Source: Ornithinimicrobium sp. CNJ-824 (GTDB lineage: Bacteria > Actinomycetota > Actinomycetes > Actinomycetales > Dermatophilaceae). Taken from it: a DNA stretch of 64,000 nucleotides. This document shows, in pieces, positions 38,224 through 46,151 of this stretch. The stretch's first letter is position 1, and each line of letters begins with the position of its first letter. The position numbers and the translations under genes are program-made. The notes under the pieces were generated by a model that made no database searches, was not told the origin of the DNA, and saw only the letters and a list, made by a program, of their open reading frames with translations. The DNA lies in contig NZ_MKKA01000044.1 of NCBI RefSeq assembly GCF_001942405.1, forward strand, positions 141,686 through 205,685. The letters run 5' to 3'.

Positions 38224-39813
38224 ATGGAGGAGGTGCCGGAGGTCCGCTTCGCCGAGGCGGCCGGCTCCACCCTGGCCTACGAGGTGTTCGGCGACGGCCC
38301 CCCGACCATCTGCGTCGTGCCACCCATGGCGCAGAACGTGGAGCTGGCCTGGGAGTCCCCGGTCATCCGCCGGATGCTGGAGCGGTACGCCGCGTTCTCG
38401 CGTCAGGTGATCTTCGACAAGCGGGGCACCGGGCTGTCGGACCGGTCGCTGGACATCCCCGGCCTGGACGAACGGGTCGACGAGCTGCGCTCGGTCATGG
38501 ACGCCGCCGGCGTGGACCGGGCGTTCGTGCACGGGGTGTCCGAGGGCGGGCCGATGGCGGTGATGTTCGCGGCCACCTACCCCGGGCGGGTCCAGGGCCT
38601 GATCCTGGAAGGGACGGCGGCCTCCCTGCTCACGGACGAGCAGCGGGCCGTGCGCTCGACGCCGCAGGGGATGGCCGCGGCGCGGCGGAGGTGGGAGGAG
38701 TTCGTCGACGCCTGGGGAACGCCCATGTCGCGGACCGTCGCGCTGTTCGGCCCGTCCCTGCTGAACGACGAGGACTTCGTCCGGTGGTGGCCGCACTACG
38801 AGCGTCACTCCGCGAGCCGGGACGCGCTGACGGAGCTGTTCCGGATGAACGGGGACATGGACGCCCGCGGCGTCCTCGACCGGGTGGGCTGCCCTGTCCT
38901 CATCGTCCACCGCACCGGGGACCTGATCACGCCGGTGGACCGCGCGCGGGAGACCTACCGGCAATTCCGGCAGGCGGGCGCCGACGTCGAGCTGGTCGAG
39001 CTGCCGGGGGAGGACCACTGGAGCTTCGCCGGCGACATGGACGCGGTCTGCGACGCCGTCGAGCGGTTCACGACCGGCCGCTGCGGGCGGGCCGGCCCGA
39101 GCGGCAGGACCGGCCGTCCGGCGACTGGACCGAGGCAGGCACCGGCCCCGGCCCCGGCCACCGTGCAGGTGCGGGCGATGGGCCGCTTCGAGGTGGTCCT
39201 CGACGGGACGCCGACCCGGCCGGGGGACTGGGGGTCCCGGCAGGCCCGGACGCTGCTCAAGCGGCTGGTGGTGGCCCGCGGGTGGCCGGTCCCCCGCGAG
39301 GAGCTGACGGACCTGCTCTGGCCGGACGAGCTCTCCGACCGGCTCGCCGCCCGGCTGTCGGTCCAGCTGTCCGCCGTGCGGAGGGTCCTGGGCGGGGCCG
39401 TGGTGGCAGACCGGTCGACCGTCCGGCTGGACCTGGCGGCCGTGGACGTCGACGTCGAGCGCTGGTTCCGGCTCGACGAGGACCGCGCCGTGGTCCGGGA
39501 CTACGCCGAGCTGCTGCCCGAGGACCGCTACGACGACTGGGCCGCCCCGCTGCGCGACCGGATGCGTGACCGCTTCGTCACGGCGGCGCACCGGGTCGCC
39601 CGGGCCGTGCTCGACGACCCGGCGGGAGGAGGAGCCGGCGGCGAGGACGCCGTCGTGCTGCTGCGGAGGGTGCTCGAGCTGGACCCCTACGACGAGGAGG
39701 CCCACCGGACCCTCGTCGAGCTGCTCCACCGGGACGGCCGGCACGGGGAGGCGGTCGCGGCCCGGGAGCGCTACGAGGAGGCGATGGCCGAGCTGGGGAT
39801 CGACGACGGCTGA
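38224..39813 (+). CDS. Alpha/beta hydrolase fused to a BTAD (SARP/AfsR-like) regulator domain
   Basis: 529 aa. Residues 1 to about 285 form an alpha/beta hydrolase of the kind that precedes adenylate cyclase or HTH domains: FDKRGTGLSDRS, the nucleophile elbow FVHGVSEGGPMAVMFA, LIVHRTGDLITPVDRA (acid) and LPGEDHWSFAGD (His). After a Gly/Pro/Ala linker comes a winged-helix plus bacterial transcriptional activator domain: VRAMGRFEVVLDGTPTRPGD, RQARTLLKRLVVARGWPVP, LWPDELSDRLAARLSVQLSAVR, then a TPR-like BTAD tail VLLRRVLELDPYDEEAHRTLV. This is a one-component sensor-regulator layout, where the hydrolase fold may bind or cleave a signal. A TTGTCT element sits before the ATG. Target genes are unknown. 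Confidence 0.8.
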   Translation: MEEVPEVRFAEAAGSTLAYEVFGDGPPTICVVPPMAQNVELAWESPVIRRMLERYAAFSRQVIFDKRGTGLSDRSLDIPGLDERVDELRSVMDAAGVDRAFVHGVSEGGPMAVMFAATYPGRVQGLILEGTAASLLTDEQRAVRSTPQGMAAARRRWEEFVDAWGTPMSRTVALFGPSLLNDEDFVRWWPHYERHSASRDALTELFRMNGDMDARGVLDRVGCPVLIVHRTGDLITPVDRARETYRQFRQAGADVELVELPGEDHWSFAGDMDAVCDAVERFTTGRCGRAGPSGRTGRPATGPRQAPAPAPATVQVRAMGRFEVVLDGTPTRPGDWGSRQARTLLKRLVVARGWPVPREELTDLLWPDELSDRLAARLSVQLSAVRRVLGGAVVADRSTVRLDLAAVDVDVERWFRLDEDRAVVRDYAELLPEDRYDDWAAPLRDRMRDRFVTAAHRVARAVLDDPAGGGAGGEDAVVLLRRVLELDPYDEEAHRTLVELLHRDGRHGEAVAARERYEEAMAELGIDDG

Positions 39814-39973
39814 GCCCGGCCTGCAGATGCGCCGACGGGGACCGCGGCCGGCGTCGAAAGGTTTCCGAAAGGGTGCCGGGGCACGGTGCCGCCATGACCA
39901 CCAGGACCAGACCCGGCCTCCGTCCACCACTGGCGACCCGGACCGCTTCCGGCACCTGCCCGAGGGGGAGGGC

Positions 39974-40435
39974 GTGCACCGCGCCTTCCTCAACCACCTG
40001 GCCACCGTCAAGCTCGACGCTGGCAGCTCGGCCAGCGGGATGGGCGCGGTGGAGTTCCTCGCCCCGCGGGGCTTCGGGCCCCCGCTGCACGTGCACCGGG
40101 AGGAGGACGAGCTCTTCTACGTCCTGGACGGTCGCATCCGCTTCGAGCTGGGCGACCAGGTCGTCCAGGGCGGGACCGGCGCCCTGCTGGCCCTTCCGTG
40201 CCGGGGGGCCCACACCTTCCAGGTGGAGTCGGACACGGCCCGCTTCCTCACGGTCGTCGCCGGGCGGCGCCACGAGCCCAGCTTCGTGGAGATGGTCCAC
40301 GACCTCGGCGCCCGGATGCCGCAGGCCAGGCTGCCCGAGCCGGTGGAGATCGACCCCGGGCAGGTCGCCGAGGCCTGCGCCCGGCACGGCATCGAGGTGC
40401 TCGGACCCCCACCCGGCGCGCTGCCGCCCGCCTGA
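39974..40435 (+). CDS. Cupin domain protein
   Basis: A 153-aa cupin. Metal-site residues are seen in PPLHVHREEDELFYVLDGRIRFELGDQ (motif 1: HxH..E) and the second motif near CRGAHTFQVES. The small fold may be an enzyme or a sugar/metal-binding regulator. I used the GTG at 39974, which follows GGGGGAGGG. An ATG at 39894 in another frame (MTTRTRP) could be the true start if one base is missing before STTGDPDRF, making it about 27 residues longer. Start uncertain, fold clear. Confidence 0.7.
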   Translation: MHRAFLNHLATVKLDAGSSASGMGAVEFLAPRGFGPPLHVHREEDELFYVLDGRIRFELGDQVVQGGTGALLALPCRGAHTFQVESDTARFLTVVAGRRHEPSFVEMVHDLGARMPQARLPEPVEIDPGQVAEACARHGIEVLGPPPGALPPA

Positions 40436-40501
40436 CCAACCCCAACCCCGACCCCAAGCCCACCCCCGGGCCGCAGGCCCGACCGTCCCAAGGAGAGATC
40501 G

Positions 40502-41023
40502 ATGACACCCACCACCACCACGACCCCGAGCCGTCGCACCCGGAGCCGGGGCGCCGCAGCCCTGGCCGGGATGGCCCTGGCCGTGGGAGCACCCGCGGCG
40601 ACCGCCGGCGCCCACCCCGGCCACGGCGGAGAGCGCCCGCTCGGCGCCCAGCTGGCCGAGGTCCGGGCGGCCACGGCGAAGTACCACGACGTCGACGCGG
40701 CGGTCGCCGACGGCTACAAGCCGTCCTCGCCGTGCGTGCCGAACATGGGCTACCACTACCAGCGCGGGGTCGCGGCGACGGCCGACGAGCTGGACCCGGC
40801 CGCACCGGAGATCCTCGTCTACGCGCCGCGCGAGAACGGCAGCCTCAAGCTGGTGGCCGTCGAGTACGCGACCTGGGACGCCTCGGCCAGCCTCTTCGGC
40901 CGAGCCTTCGACGCGCCCCACCCGCACGGTGGCCCGCCGTTCCACACCCTGCACGCCTGGGTCTGGCAGGGCAACCCGGCGGGCGTGCTGAGCCCGCTGA
41001 ACCCGACCGTCACCTGCGACTGA
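40502..41023 (+). CDS. Secreted conserved hypothetical protein
   Basis: A 173-aa protein. It has a Tat/Sec-like signal: a Thr-rich n-region with twin arginines (SRRTRSRGAA), a hydrophobic stretch (ALAGMALAVGAPAATAGA) and likely cleavage at AHPG. The mature part shows VPNMGYHYQRG, PEILVYAPRENGSLKLVAVEY, FDAPHPHGGPPFHTLHAWVWQGNPAG and a closing Cys pair pattern (CV..TCD). The blocks look like a conserved secreted family in bacteria and fungi that I cannot name. His residues might bind metal (inference). AAGGAG precedes the ATG. Confidence 0.7.
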   Translation: MTPTTTTTPSRRTRSRGAAALAGMALAVGAPAATAGAHPGHGGERPLGAQLAEVRAATAKYHDVDAAVADGYKPSSPCVPNMGYHYQRGVAATADELDPAAPEILVYAPRENGSLKLVAVEYATWDASASLFGRAFDAPHPHGGPPFHTLHAWVWQGNPAGVLSPLNPTVTCD

Positions 41024-41065
41024 CGGGACCTGCACCCGCGCCGGCCGAGGGGACGGCACGGCTGC

Positions 41066-41102
41066 ACGACGCCCCGGAGGGCCAGCGCCCCCGGGGCGTC
41101 GT
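41066..41102 (+). terminator. Strong hairpin terminator
   Basis: ACGACGCCCCGG (41066-41077) and CCGGGGCGTCGT (41091-41102) form a perfect 12-bp stem with a 13-base loop, 43 bases after the secreted-protein stop. Confidence 0.65.
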
Positions 41103-41128
41103 CCGCTGCCCGGAGTTGCGCCGGCCCG

Positions 41129-41170
41129 TTGTTCTGTGGTTCATTAGTCATGTAATGAACCACAGAACAA
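41129..41170 (+). promoter_or_regulatory. Operator/promoter of the GntR-ABC operon
   Basis: A perfect inverted repeat with 18-bp arms (TTGTTCTGTGGTTCATTA and its complement) around GTCATG. A -35-like TTGTTC (41129-41134) and a -10-like TGTAAT (41151-41156) lie inside it with 16-base spacing. It lies just ahead of the YtrA-type regulator, the expected autoregulatory site. Confidence 0.75.
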
Positions 41171-41184
41171 GATCGGAGGTGGCC

Positions 41185-41571
41185 ATGGCCACCCAGGCCG
41201 TGCCGGCGGAGTTCGAGCCGTTCGACGACCGCACCCCGATCTACCAGCAGATCGCCGACCGGATCCGCCACGCGGTCCTGGTGGGCGACCTCCCGGAGGG
41301 GGCCCAGGTCATGTCGACCACGCAGTACGCGACCACCCACCGCATCAACCCCGCGACCGCGGCCAAGGCGATGAGCACGCTCGTCGACGATGGCCTGCTG
41401 CACAAGCGGCGCGGGCTGGGGATGTTCGTCTCCGAGGGGGCCCGCGAGCTGCTGCGCCAGCAGCGCCGGGCGACCTTCTGGGAGGACACCTTCGGGCCGG
41501 CCATCGCCGAGGCCCGGGCGCTGGGGATCACCACCGACCAGCTCATCGAGCACCTGAAGGAGCAGCCGTGA
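41185..41571 (+). CDS. GntR-family (YtrA subfamily) transcriptional regulator
   Basis: A 128-aa protein. The winged helix-turn-helix is visible: DDRTPIYQQIADRIRHAVLVGD, LPEGAQVMSTTQYATTHRINPATAAKAMSTLV, DDGLLHKRRGLGMFVSEGA. The short C-terminal part (about 45 aa) is typical of the YtrA subgroup, which represses ABC exporter operons and responds to envelope stress or antibiotics. GGAGG precedes the ATG. Its stop overlaps the next GTG (GTGA). The strong palindrome at 41129 is its probable operator. Confidence 0.9.
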   Translation: MATQAVPAEFEPFDDRTPIYQQIADRIRHAVLVGDLPEGAQVMSTTQYATTHRINPATAAKAMSTLVDDGLLHKRRGLGMFVSEGARELLRQQRRATFWEDTFGPAIAEARALGITTDQLIEHLKEQP

Positions 41572-42308
41572 ACGCGCCGCTGAGCGTCGAGGTCGACGCC
41601 GTCACCCACCGGTTCCGGGGCGTCGAGGCCCTCTCGGACGTCAGCCTGACCGTCCGGCCGGGGACCATCACCGGCCTCGTCGGGCGCAACGGCGCCGGCA
41701 AGACGACCCTGCTGTCGCTGATCGCCGCGCTGCGCCCGGTCCAGACCGGCACCGTCCGCGTCGGCGGCCGGGACGTGTGGGAGGACCCTTCGGTCACCTC
41801 CCGCGTCTGCCTGGTCCGGGACCGCGGCGGCATCCTCGAGGACCAGCGCATCCACCAGACCCTGCGCGTCCAACGGGCGCTGCGCCCGCACTGGGACGAG
41901 GAGTATGCCGTGGAGCTGCTCGAACGGTTCGGCGTGCCGCTGCGCAAGAAGCCGGAGCAGCTCTCCCGCGGCCAGCGGTCGATCCTCGGGGCGGTCGTCG
42001 GCCTCGCCTCCCGCGCCGAGCTCACCCTGCTGGACGAGGTCTACCTGGGCATGGACGCCGTCGCCCGCCGCCTCTTCTACGACGAGCTCATGGCGGACTA
42101 CGTCGCCCACCCGCGCACGATCGTGCTGTCCTCCCACCTGCTCGACGAGGTCGAGGACCTCATGGAGGACGTCGTCGTGCTCGACCGCGGCCGGGTCGTC
42201 GCCGCCGGCGACGCCGCGGCCGTGCGCGAGCAGCACTCCAGCGGCGACCGGCTCGCCTCGCTCACCGACGTGCTGGTGCACGTCAGCACCGGAAGGACCC
42301 CGTCATGA
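41568..42308 (+). CDS. ABC transporter ATP-binding protein (YtrB-like)
   Basis: A 246-aa ATPase. Walker A is VGRNGAGKTTLLSLI. A Q-loop region VCLVRDRGGILEDQ follows, with signature LSRGQRSIL. The Walker B tail is LTLLDEVYLGMDAVAR instead of the usual LDEPTSGLD, a departure seen in YtrB-like ATPases. The H-loop is LSSHLLDEVEDLME. The start overlaps the GntR stop (GTGA). It pairs with the downstream permease in a two-transporter operon. Confidence 0.85.
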   Translation: MNAPLSVEVDAVTHRFRGVEALSDVSLTVRPGTITGLVGRNGAGKTTLLSLIAALRPVQTGTVRVGGRDVWEDPSVTSRVCLVRDRGGILEDQRIHQTLRVQRALRPHWDEEYAVELLERFGVPLRKKPEQLSRGQRSILGAVVGLASRAELTLLDEVYLGMDAVARRLFYDELMADYVAHPRTIVLSSHLLDEVEDLMEDVVVLDRGRVVAAGDAAAVREQHSSGDRLASLTDVLVHVSTGRTPS

Positions 42309-43087
42309 CGACCACCGACACCGCCGGCACCACCGCTATCCGCACTACGGGACCGGCCTCCCGGCCCGACCGGCAGTGGTGGGCCCTCGGCCGGCTCCAG
42401 GTGGCCGACGCGCTCCGCGGGCTCACCGTCACGGCCCTGGTCACCCTCGTGGTCCTGGCCGTCATGGCCCTCGTGTCCCGCTGGCAGGGCTGGGACGTGG
42501 TGGTCATGGACGAGGTCGAGTGGGGCGGCCCGCCGCTCCTGATCGAGGGCGGCCGGACGGTCCTGTGGATCTCGCTCGTGGTGCTGCCGATCTCCGTCGG
42601 GATCGCGGCGATCGTGCACACGGTCGTCGGCACGGCCCGGTCCCGCGTCTACCTGGCGACCGGGGCCACGCGGCGGCAGGTCACGTTGGCCCACCTGCTG
42701 ACCATCGGCGTGATGACGGCCTACGTGCTCGCCGTCGCCGCTGTGGTGCTGCTGGTGCTGGGACGCGGCCCGGACGGTGCCCTCGACATCCTGGGGTCCG
42801 AGGTCGCGGGGGGTGGGGTCCAGGTCGCCGTGGTGGCGCTCGGGGCCGTCGTGGCCCCCCAGCTGGCCGCGGCCACCATCACGGCGCTGTTCCTGCGCTG
42901 GCCCTGGTGGGTCGGCACCTCCGTCCTGGTCGTCATCTTCGTCCTGCTGCCCCTGGTGGCCGGGTTCCTCCCGCCACTCGGCGAGGCGCTCGAGCGTGCC
43001 GACGCGTGGTGGGGCTCGGACCTGCTGACGGCCGCGGTCCTCGTCGTCGTCTTCGTCGGCATCATGCGCCGGGTCCCGGTGAAGTGA
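42305..43087 (+). CDS. ABC transporter permease
   Basis: A 260-aa protein with about six hydrophobic helices: LTVTALVTLVVLAVMALVS, LWISLVVLPISVGIAAIV, MTAYVLAVAAVVLLVLG, VQVAVVALGAVVAPQLAAA, TSVLVVIFVLLPLVAGFL and LTAAVLVVVFVGIM. The N-terminal 30 residues are hydrophilic. Its ATG overlaps the upstream stop by four bases. It is the probable membrane partner of the YtrB-like ATPase. Confidence 0.75.
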   Translation: MTTTDTAGTTAIRTTGPASRPDRQWWALGRLQVADALRGLTVTALVTLVVLAVMALVSRWQGWDVVVMDEVEWGGPPLLIEGGRTVLWISLVVLPISVGIAAIVHTVVGTARSRVYLATGATRRQVTLAHLLTIGVMTAYVLAVAAVVLLVLGRGPDGALDILGSEVAGGGVQVAVVALGAVVAPQLAAATITALFLRWPWWVGTSVLVVIFVLLPLVAGFLPPLGEALERADAWWGSDLLTAAVLVVVFVGIMRRVPVK

Positions 43088-43088
43088 C

Positions 43089-43145
43089 ATGGTGACCAGG
43101 ACGCCCGAGGAGTCGCAGCACCGGAGGGAGGCCGACGACCGATGA
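43089..43145 (+). CDS. Micro-ORF between permease and second ATPase
   Basis: An 18-codon frame MVTRTPEESQHRREADDR starts one base after the permease stop, and its TGA overlaps the next ATG (ATGA at 43142-43145). The spacing resembles a translational coupling device. Whether the peptide has a function of its own is unknown. Confidence 0.3.
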   Translation: MVTRTPEESQHRREADDR

Positions 43146-44041
43146 TCGAGATCCAGGGCCTGACCAGGACCTACGGCACGACCACCGCCGTCGACGACGT
43201 GACCTTCACCGTGGAACCAGGGCGGGTCACCGGCTTCCTCGGCCCCAACGGGGCGGGCAAGTCGACGACGATGCGGATGCTCTGCGCCCTCACCCGACCC
43301 ACGTCCGGGCAGTCGCTCGTGCTGGGCCGCCGCTACGAGGAGATCCCCAACCCCGGGCGGACCGTTGGCGTCCTGCTGGACGCCCAGGCCCAGCACGGCG
43401 GCCGCACCGGCCGGGAGGCCCTGACGGTCAGCGCGCTGACCATGGGCCTGGACCGGCGGCGGGTCGACGAGATGCTGGAGCTGGTGGGTCTGACGCCCGC
43501 GGAGGCCCGGCGCCGGGTGGGCGGCTACTCCCTGGGGATGCGCCAGCGTCTCGGGATCGCCAACGCGCTCCTGGGGGACCCCCAGGTGCTGGTGCTCGAC
43601 GAGCCGGCCAACGGGCTGGACCCGGCCGGGATCCACTGGATGCGCACCCTGCTGGCCGACTTCACCCGGGCCGGCGGAACCGCGCTGCTGTCCTCCCACC
43701 TGCTCCGGGAGGTGGAGGTCATCGCCGACGACCTCGTCGTCATCGGGCGTGGCCGGATCGTGGCCCGGGGCACCAAGGCCGAGCTGCTGGCCACCGGCGG
43801 TGCCGTCGTGCGGTCCGCGGACGACGTCACCCTGCTGGTCGCGCTGCAGCAGGCCGGTCTGGACGCCGTCGAGTCCCCGGGCGGAGGCCTGGTCGTGGAG
43901 GCCGAGCCGGCCGTCGTCGGCCGGGTCGCCGTCGACCGGGGGATCGCGCTGACCGAGCTGCGCCCCTCCGACGGGGGCGGCCTGGAGGAGCGTTTCCTGC
44001 AGCTGACCGCCGCCGACGCACGTGAAGGAGTCCACCGATGA
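43142..44041 (+). CDS. ABC transporter ATP-binding protein
   Basis: A 299-aa exporter ATPase. Walker A is FLGPNGAGKSTTMRMLCAL; signature GGYSLGMRQRLGIANALLG; Walker B VLVLDEPANGLDPAGI; H-loop LSSHLLREVEVIADD. The C-terminal ~80 residues form a family-typical extension. GGAGGGAGG precedes the ATG. Its stop overlaps the permease ATG (ATGA at 44038). With the upstream pair it forms a GntR-controlled double-exporter operon. Confidence 0.9.
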   Translation: MIEIQGLTRTYGTTTAVDDVTFTVEPGRVTGFLGPNGAGKSTTMRMLCALTRPTSGQSLVLGRRYEEIPNPGRTVGVLLDAQAQHGGRTGREALTVSALTMGLDRRRVDEMLELVGLTPAEARRRVGGYSLGMRQRLGIANALLGDPQVLVLDEPANGLDPAGIHWMRTLLADFTRAGGTALLSSHLLREVEVIADDLVVIGRGRIVARGTKAELLATGGAVVRSADDVTLLVALQQAGLDAVESPGGGLVVEAEPAVVGRVAVDRGIALTELRPSDGGGLEERFLQLTAADAREGVHR

Positions 44042-44847
44042 GCACCACGACCGGCAGCCACCCCTCCGGCGGGGCCGCGACCCGGCCGCGGGGCGGGACC
44101 GAGGCGCCGGCGCGCCCCATACCCCTGCTCCGGCTGGTGCAGGTCGAGCTGCGCAAGATGGTCGACACCCGCTCGGGGCTGTGGCTGCTCGCCATCATCG
44201 CCGTCCTCAGCGTCGGCGCCGTCGTCCTCTTCCGGCTCTTCGGTCCGGAGGAGGGGCACACCTTCTACGGCTTCGCCGGGATGGCGCTGACCCCCCAGGC
44301 CTTCCTGCTGCCCGTCCTGGGCATCCTGCTGGTCACCAGCGAGTGGAGCCAGCGGGCCGGCCTGGTGACCTTCACCCTCGAGCCGCGACGTGGGCTGGTC
44401 GTGGTCGCCAAGTCGATCGCCGCGGTCGTCGTCGGCCTCCTGGGCCTGGCGCTGCTGCTGGCCGTGGCCGCCGTCTTCGCGGCGGTCGCCGGCAGCGGCG
44501 ACGTCTGGGACCTGGGGGCCCGCGAGCTGGGCTACTTCACGATCCTGCAGGTCCTGGCCATCATGCAGGGCGTGGCCTTCGGGCTGCTGCTGATGAACAG
44601 CACGGCCGCGATCGTGCTCTACTTCGCGCTCCCCGTGGCGATGAACCTGCTCATCACCTTCGTCGAGGTGCTGCGGGAGAACGCCGGGTGGTTCGACCTG
44701 GCGACCGGGCAGGCGCCGCTGTTGACGCAGGTGGCGCTCACCGGGGAGCAGTGGGCCCAGCTGGCGACGGTGGCCGCCCTGTGGATCGTGCTGCCGCTCG
44801 TGCTCGGCTGGGTGCGTCTGCGCAGGACCGAGATCAAGACCGCCTGA
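44038..44847 (+). CDS. ABC-2 type transporter permease
   Basis: A 269-aa protein with six hydrophobic helices after a hydrophilic N-terminus: LWLLAIIAVLSVGAVVLFRLF, ALTPQAFLLPVLGILLVTSEW, VVVAKSIAAVVVGLLGLALL, GYFTILQVLAIMQGVAFGLLL, ALPVAMNLLITFVEVLREN and LATVAALWIVLPLVLGWVRL. The QVELRKMVDTRSG and SEWSQRAGLVTFTLEPRR segments match ABC-2 permeases that pair with DrrA/NatA-like ATPases. It is the last gene of the operon. Confidence 0.85.
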   Translation: MSTTTGSHPSGGAATRPRGGTEAPARPIPLLRLVQVELRKMVDTRSGLWLLAIIAVLSVGAVVLFRLFGPEEGHTFYGFAGMALTPQAFLLPVLGILLVTSEWSQRAGLVTFTLEPRRGLVVVAKSIAAVVVGLLGLALLLAVAAVFAAVAGSGDVWDLGARELGYFTILQVLAIMQGVAFGLLLMNSTAAIVLYFALPVAMNLLITFVEVLRENAGWFDLATGQAPLLTQVALTGEQWAQLATVAALWIVLPLVLGWVRLRRTEIKTA

Positions 44848-44880
44848 GGCGCCCGGCGTCGCTTCCGGCCCCGGGGACCG

Positions 44881-45348
44881 TCAGTCGTCCTCGAGCCGGG
44901 CGGGGAACCCGCCCGTGGCCACCGGCGACCACCGGGTCGGGGTGATCCGCAGCAACGACTTTCCCTGGGCGACCATCGCCTCGCGGTACTCGTCCCAGTC
45001 CGGGTGCTCCCCGGCCACGGCCCGGAAGTAGTCGACGAGCGGCTCGACCGACTCCGGGCAGTCGATCACCTCGCAGTCGCCGTCGACCTGCACCCAGGCG
45101 CCCCCGAAGTCGTCGGAGAGCACGACGACGCTCACCCGCGGGTCGCGCCGGGCGTTGCGTGTCTTGGCCCGCTCCGGGTAGGTCGAGACGACGATCCGGC
45201 CCTGCCCGTCCACGCCGCCGGTGACGGGGGATGCCTGCGGGCGGCCGTCCTGGCGGGTGGTGATGAGCACGAGGTGGTGGCGGGGGCGGACGAACTCCAG
45301 CAGCCCCTCCCGGTCGACGGTGGTGGTGGTCGCGACGGTCCTGGCCAT
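44881..45348 (-). CDS. PPOX-class F420-dependent oxidoreductase
   Basis: A 155-aa split-barrel flavin/F420 protein. Visible: RPRHHLVLITTRQDGRPQASPVTGGVD, RIVVSTYPERAKTRNARRDPRVSVVVL (phosphate-binding basic part) and GAWVQVDGDCEVID. It belongs to the actinobacterial F420H2-dependent reductases (PPOX class); the substrate is unknown. The ATG at 45348 has CAGACT six bases upstream, the leaderless spacing seen elsewhere in the window. Confidence 0.85.
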   Translation of the reverse strand: MARTVATTTTVDREGLLEFVRPRHHLVLITTRQDGRPQASPVTGGVDGQGRIVVSTYPERAKTRNARRDPRVSVVVLSDDFGGAWVQVDGDCEVIDCPESVEPLVDYFRAVAGEHPDWDEYREAMVAQGKSLLRITPTRWSPVATGGFPARLEDD

Positions 45349-45390
45349 GGGGCCAGTCTGTCACCGGGTGCGGGAGCACCGGCCCGTGGC

Positions 45391-45396
45391 TACCGT
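45391..45396 (+). promoter_or_regulatory. Putative -10 element TACCGT (leaderless)
   Basis: TACCGT is six bases ahead of the ATG at 45403. Confidence 0.4.
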
Positions 45397-45402
45397 GGCG
45401 GG

Positions 45403-45639
45403 ATGAGCGATCAGCAGAGCACCGGAGGGGCCGAGGAGGCCGACGCCCGCCAGCAGGCGGCCGACTACGTCGTGGAGCGCACGGAGAGCTGGGACGAGGG
45501 CGCCCGTCCCGAGACGGTCCGCGAGGACCTCGAGGAGGGGATGGCCCAGGCCGAGGTCGACGTCGACGCGGGCGAGCTGGACCGGATGGCCCAGGAGATC
45601 CACGACGACGGCAGCGCCGAGACGCCCGACGTCGGGTGA
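45403..45639 (+). CDS. Small acidic hypothetical protein
   Basis: A 78-aa strongly acidic protein (MSDQQSTGGAEEADARQQAA start; DLEEGMAQAEVDVDAGELDRM middle). No domain is recognised. It has a leaderless promoter, and its stop overlaps the GTG of the phosphodiesterase gene (GTGA). A second small acidic protein (47453) downstream has the same style, but no sequence identity strong enough to call a duplication. Confidence 0.65.
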   Translation: MSDQQSTGGAEEADARQQAADYVVERTESWDEGARPETVREDLEEGMAQAEVDVDAGELDRMAQEIHDDGSAETPDVG

Positions 45640-46148
45640 GCGACCGGCTGCGGGTGCTGCTCGTGGCCGACACGCACGTGCCCAAGCGGGCCCGTGAGCT
45701 CCCGTCCGAGGTCTGGGGCGAGGTCGACCGCGCCGACGTGGTCGTCCACGCCGGCGACTGGGTCGACCCTGCGCTGCTCGACGAGCTCGAGGCCAGGGCG
45801 GCCCGGCTGGTGGGCGTCCACGGGAACAACGACGGCGGGGAACTGCGGCGTCGGCTCCCCGAGGTGGCCCGGACCGAGCTGGGGGGTATGCGGTGGGGCG
45901 TGGTCCACGAGACCGGCCCCCGGGCGCGGCGCGAGGAGCGCATGCGGGCGGCATACCCCGACCTGGACGTGCTCGTCTTCGGGCACAGCCACATCCCGTG
46001 GGACACCGCCGGGGACGGCCTGCGCCTGCTCAACCCCGGGTCCCCGACCGACCGGCGGCGTCAGCCGTTCTGCACCTACATGACCTGCGAGGTCGGCGAC
46101 GGCGTGCTCGGCGAGGTCGTGCTCCACCGGCTGCCACGGAGGAGCTGA
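45636..46148 (+). CDS. YfcE-like metallophosphoesterase
   Basis: A 170-aa calcineurin-like phosphodiesterase. All metal motifs are present: LLVADTHVPK (DxH), VVHAGDWVD (GDxxD), VHGNNDGGEL (GNxD) and LVFGHSHIPWDT (GHTH). This small single-domain type (YfcE/MJ0936) hydrolyses phosphodiesters. The GTG start overlaps the upstream stop; the next gene begins four bases after its stop. Confidence 0.85.
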   Translation: MSDRLRVLLVADTHVPKRARELPSEVWGEVDRADVVVHAGDWVDPALLDELEARAARLVGVHGNNDGGELRRRLPEVARTELGGMRWGVVHETGPRARREERMRAAYPDLDVLVFGHSHIPWDTAGDGLRLLNPGSPTDRRRQPFCTYMTCEVGDGVLGEVVLHRLPRRS

Positions 46149-46151
46149 GGC

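Noticed and set aside
34700..38323. Very long minus-strand frame (over 1200 codons) opposite the STAND gene
   Set aside because: Its product is Arg/Pro/Gly/His-rich with no domain, and the opposite strand encodes a coherent STAND protein. It is a GC-rich shadow frame. The same holds for the long frames opposite or alongside RNase J, DUF5671 and the sulfatase genes.
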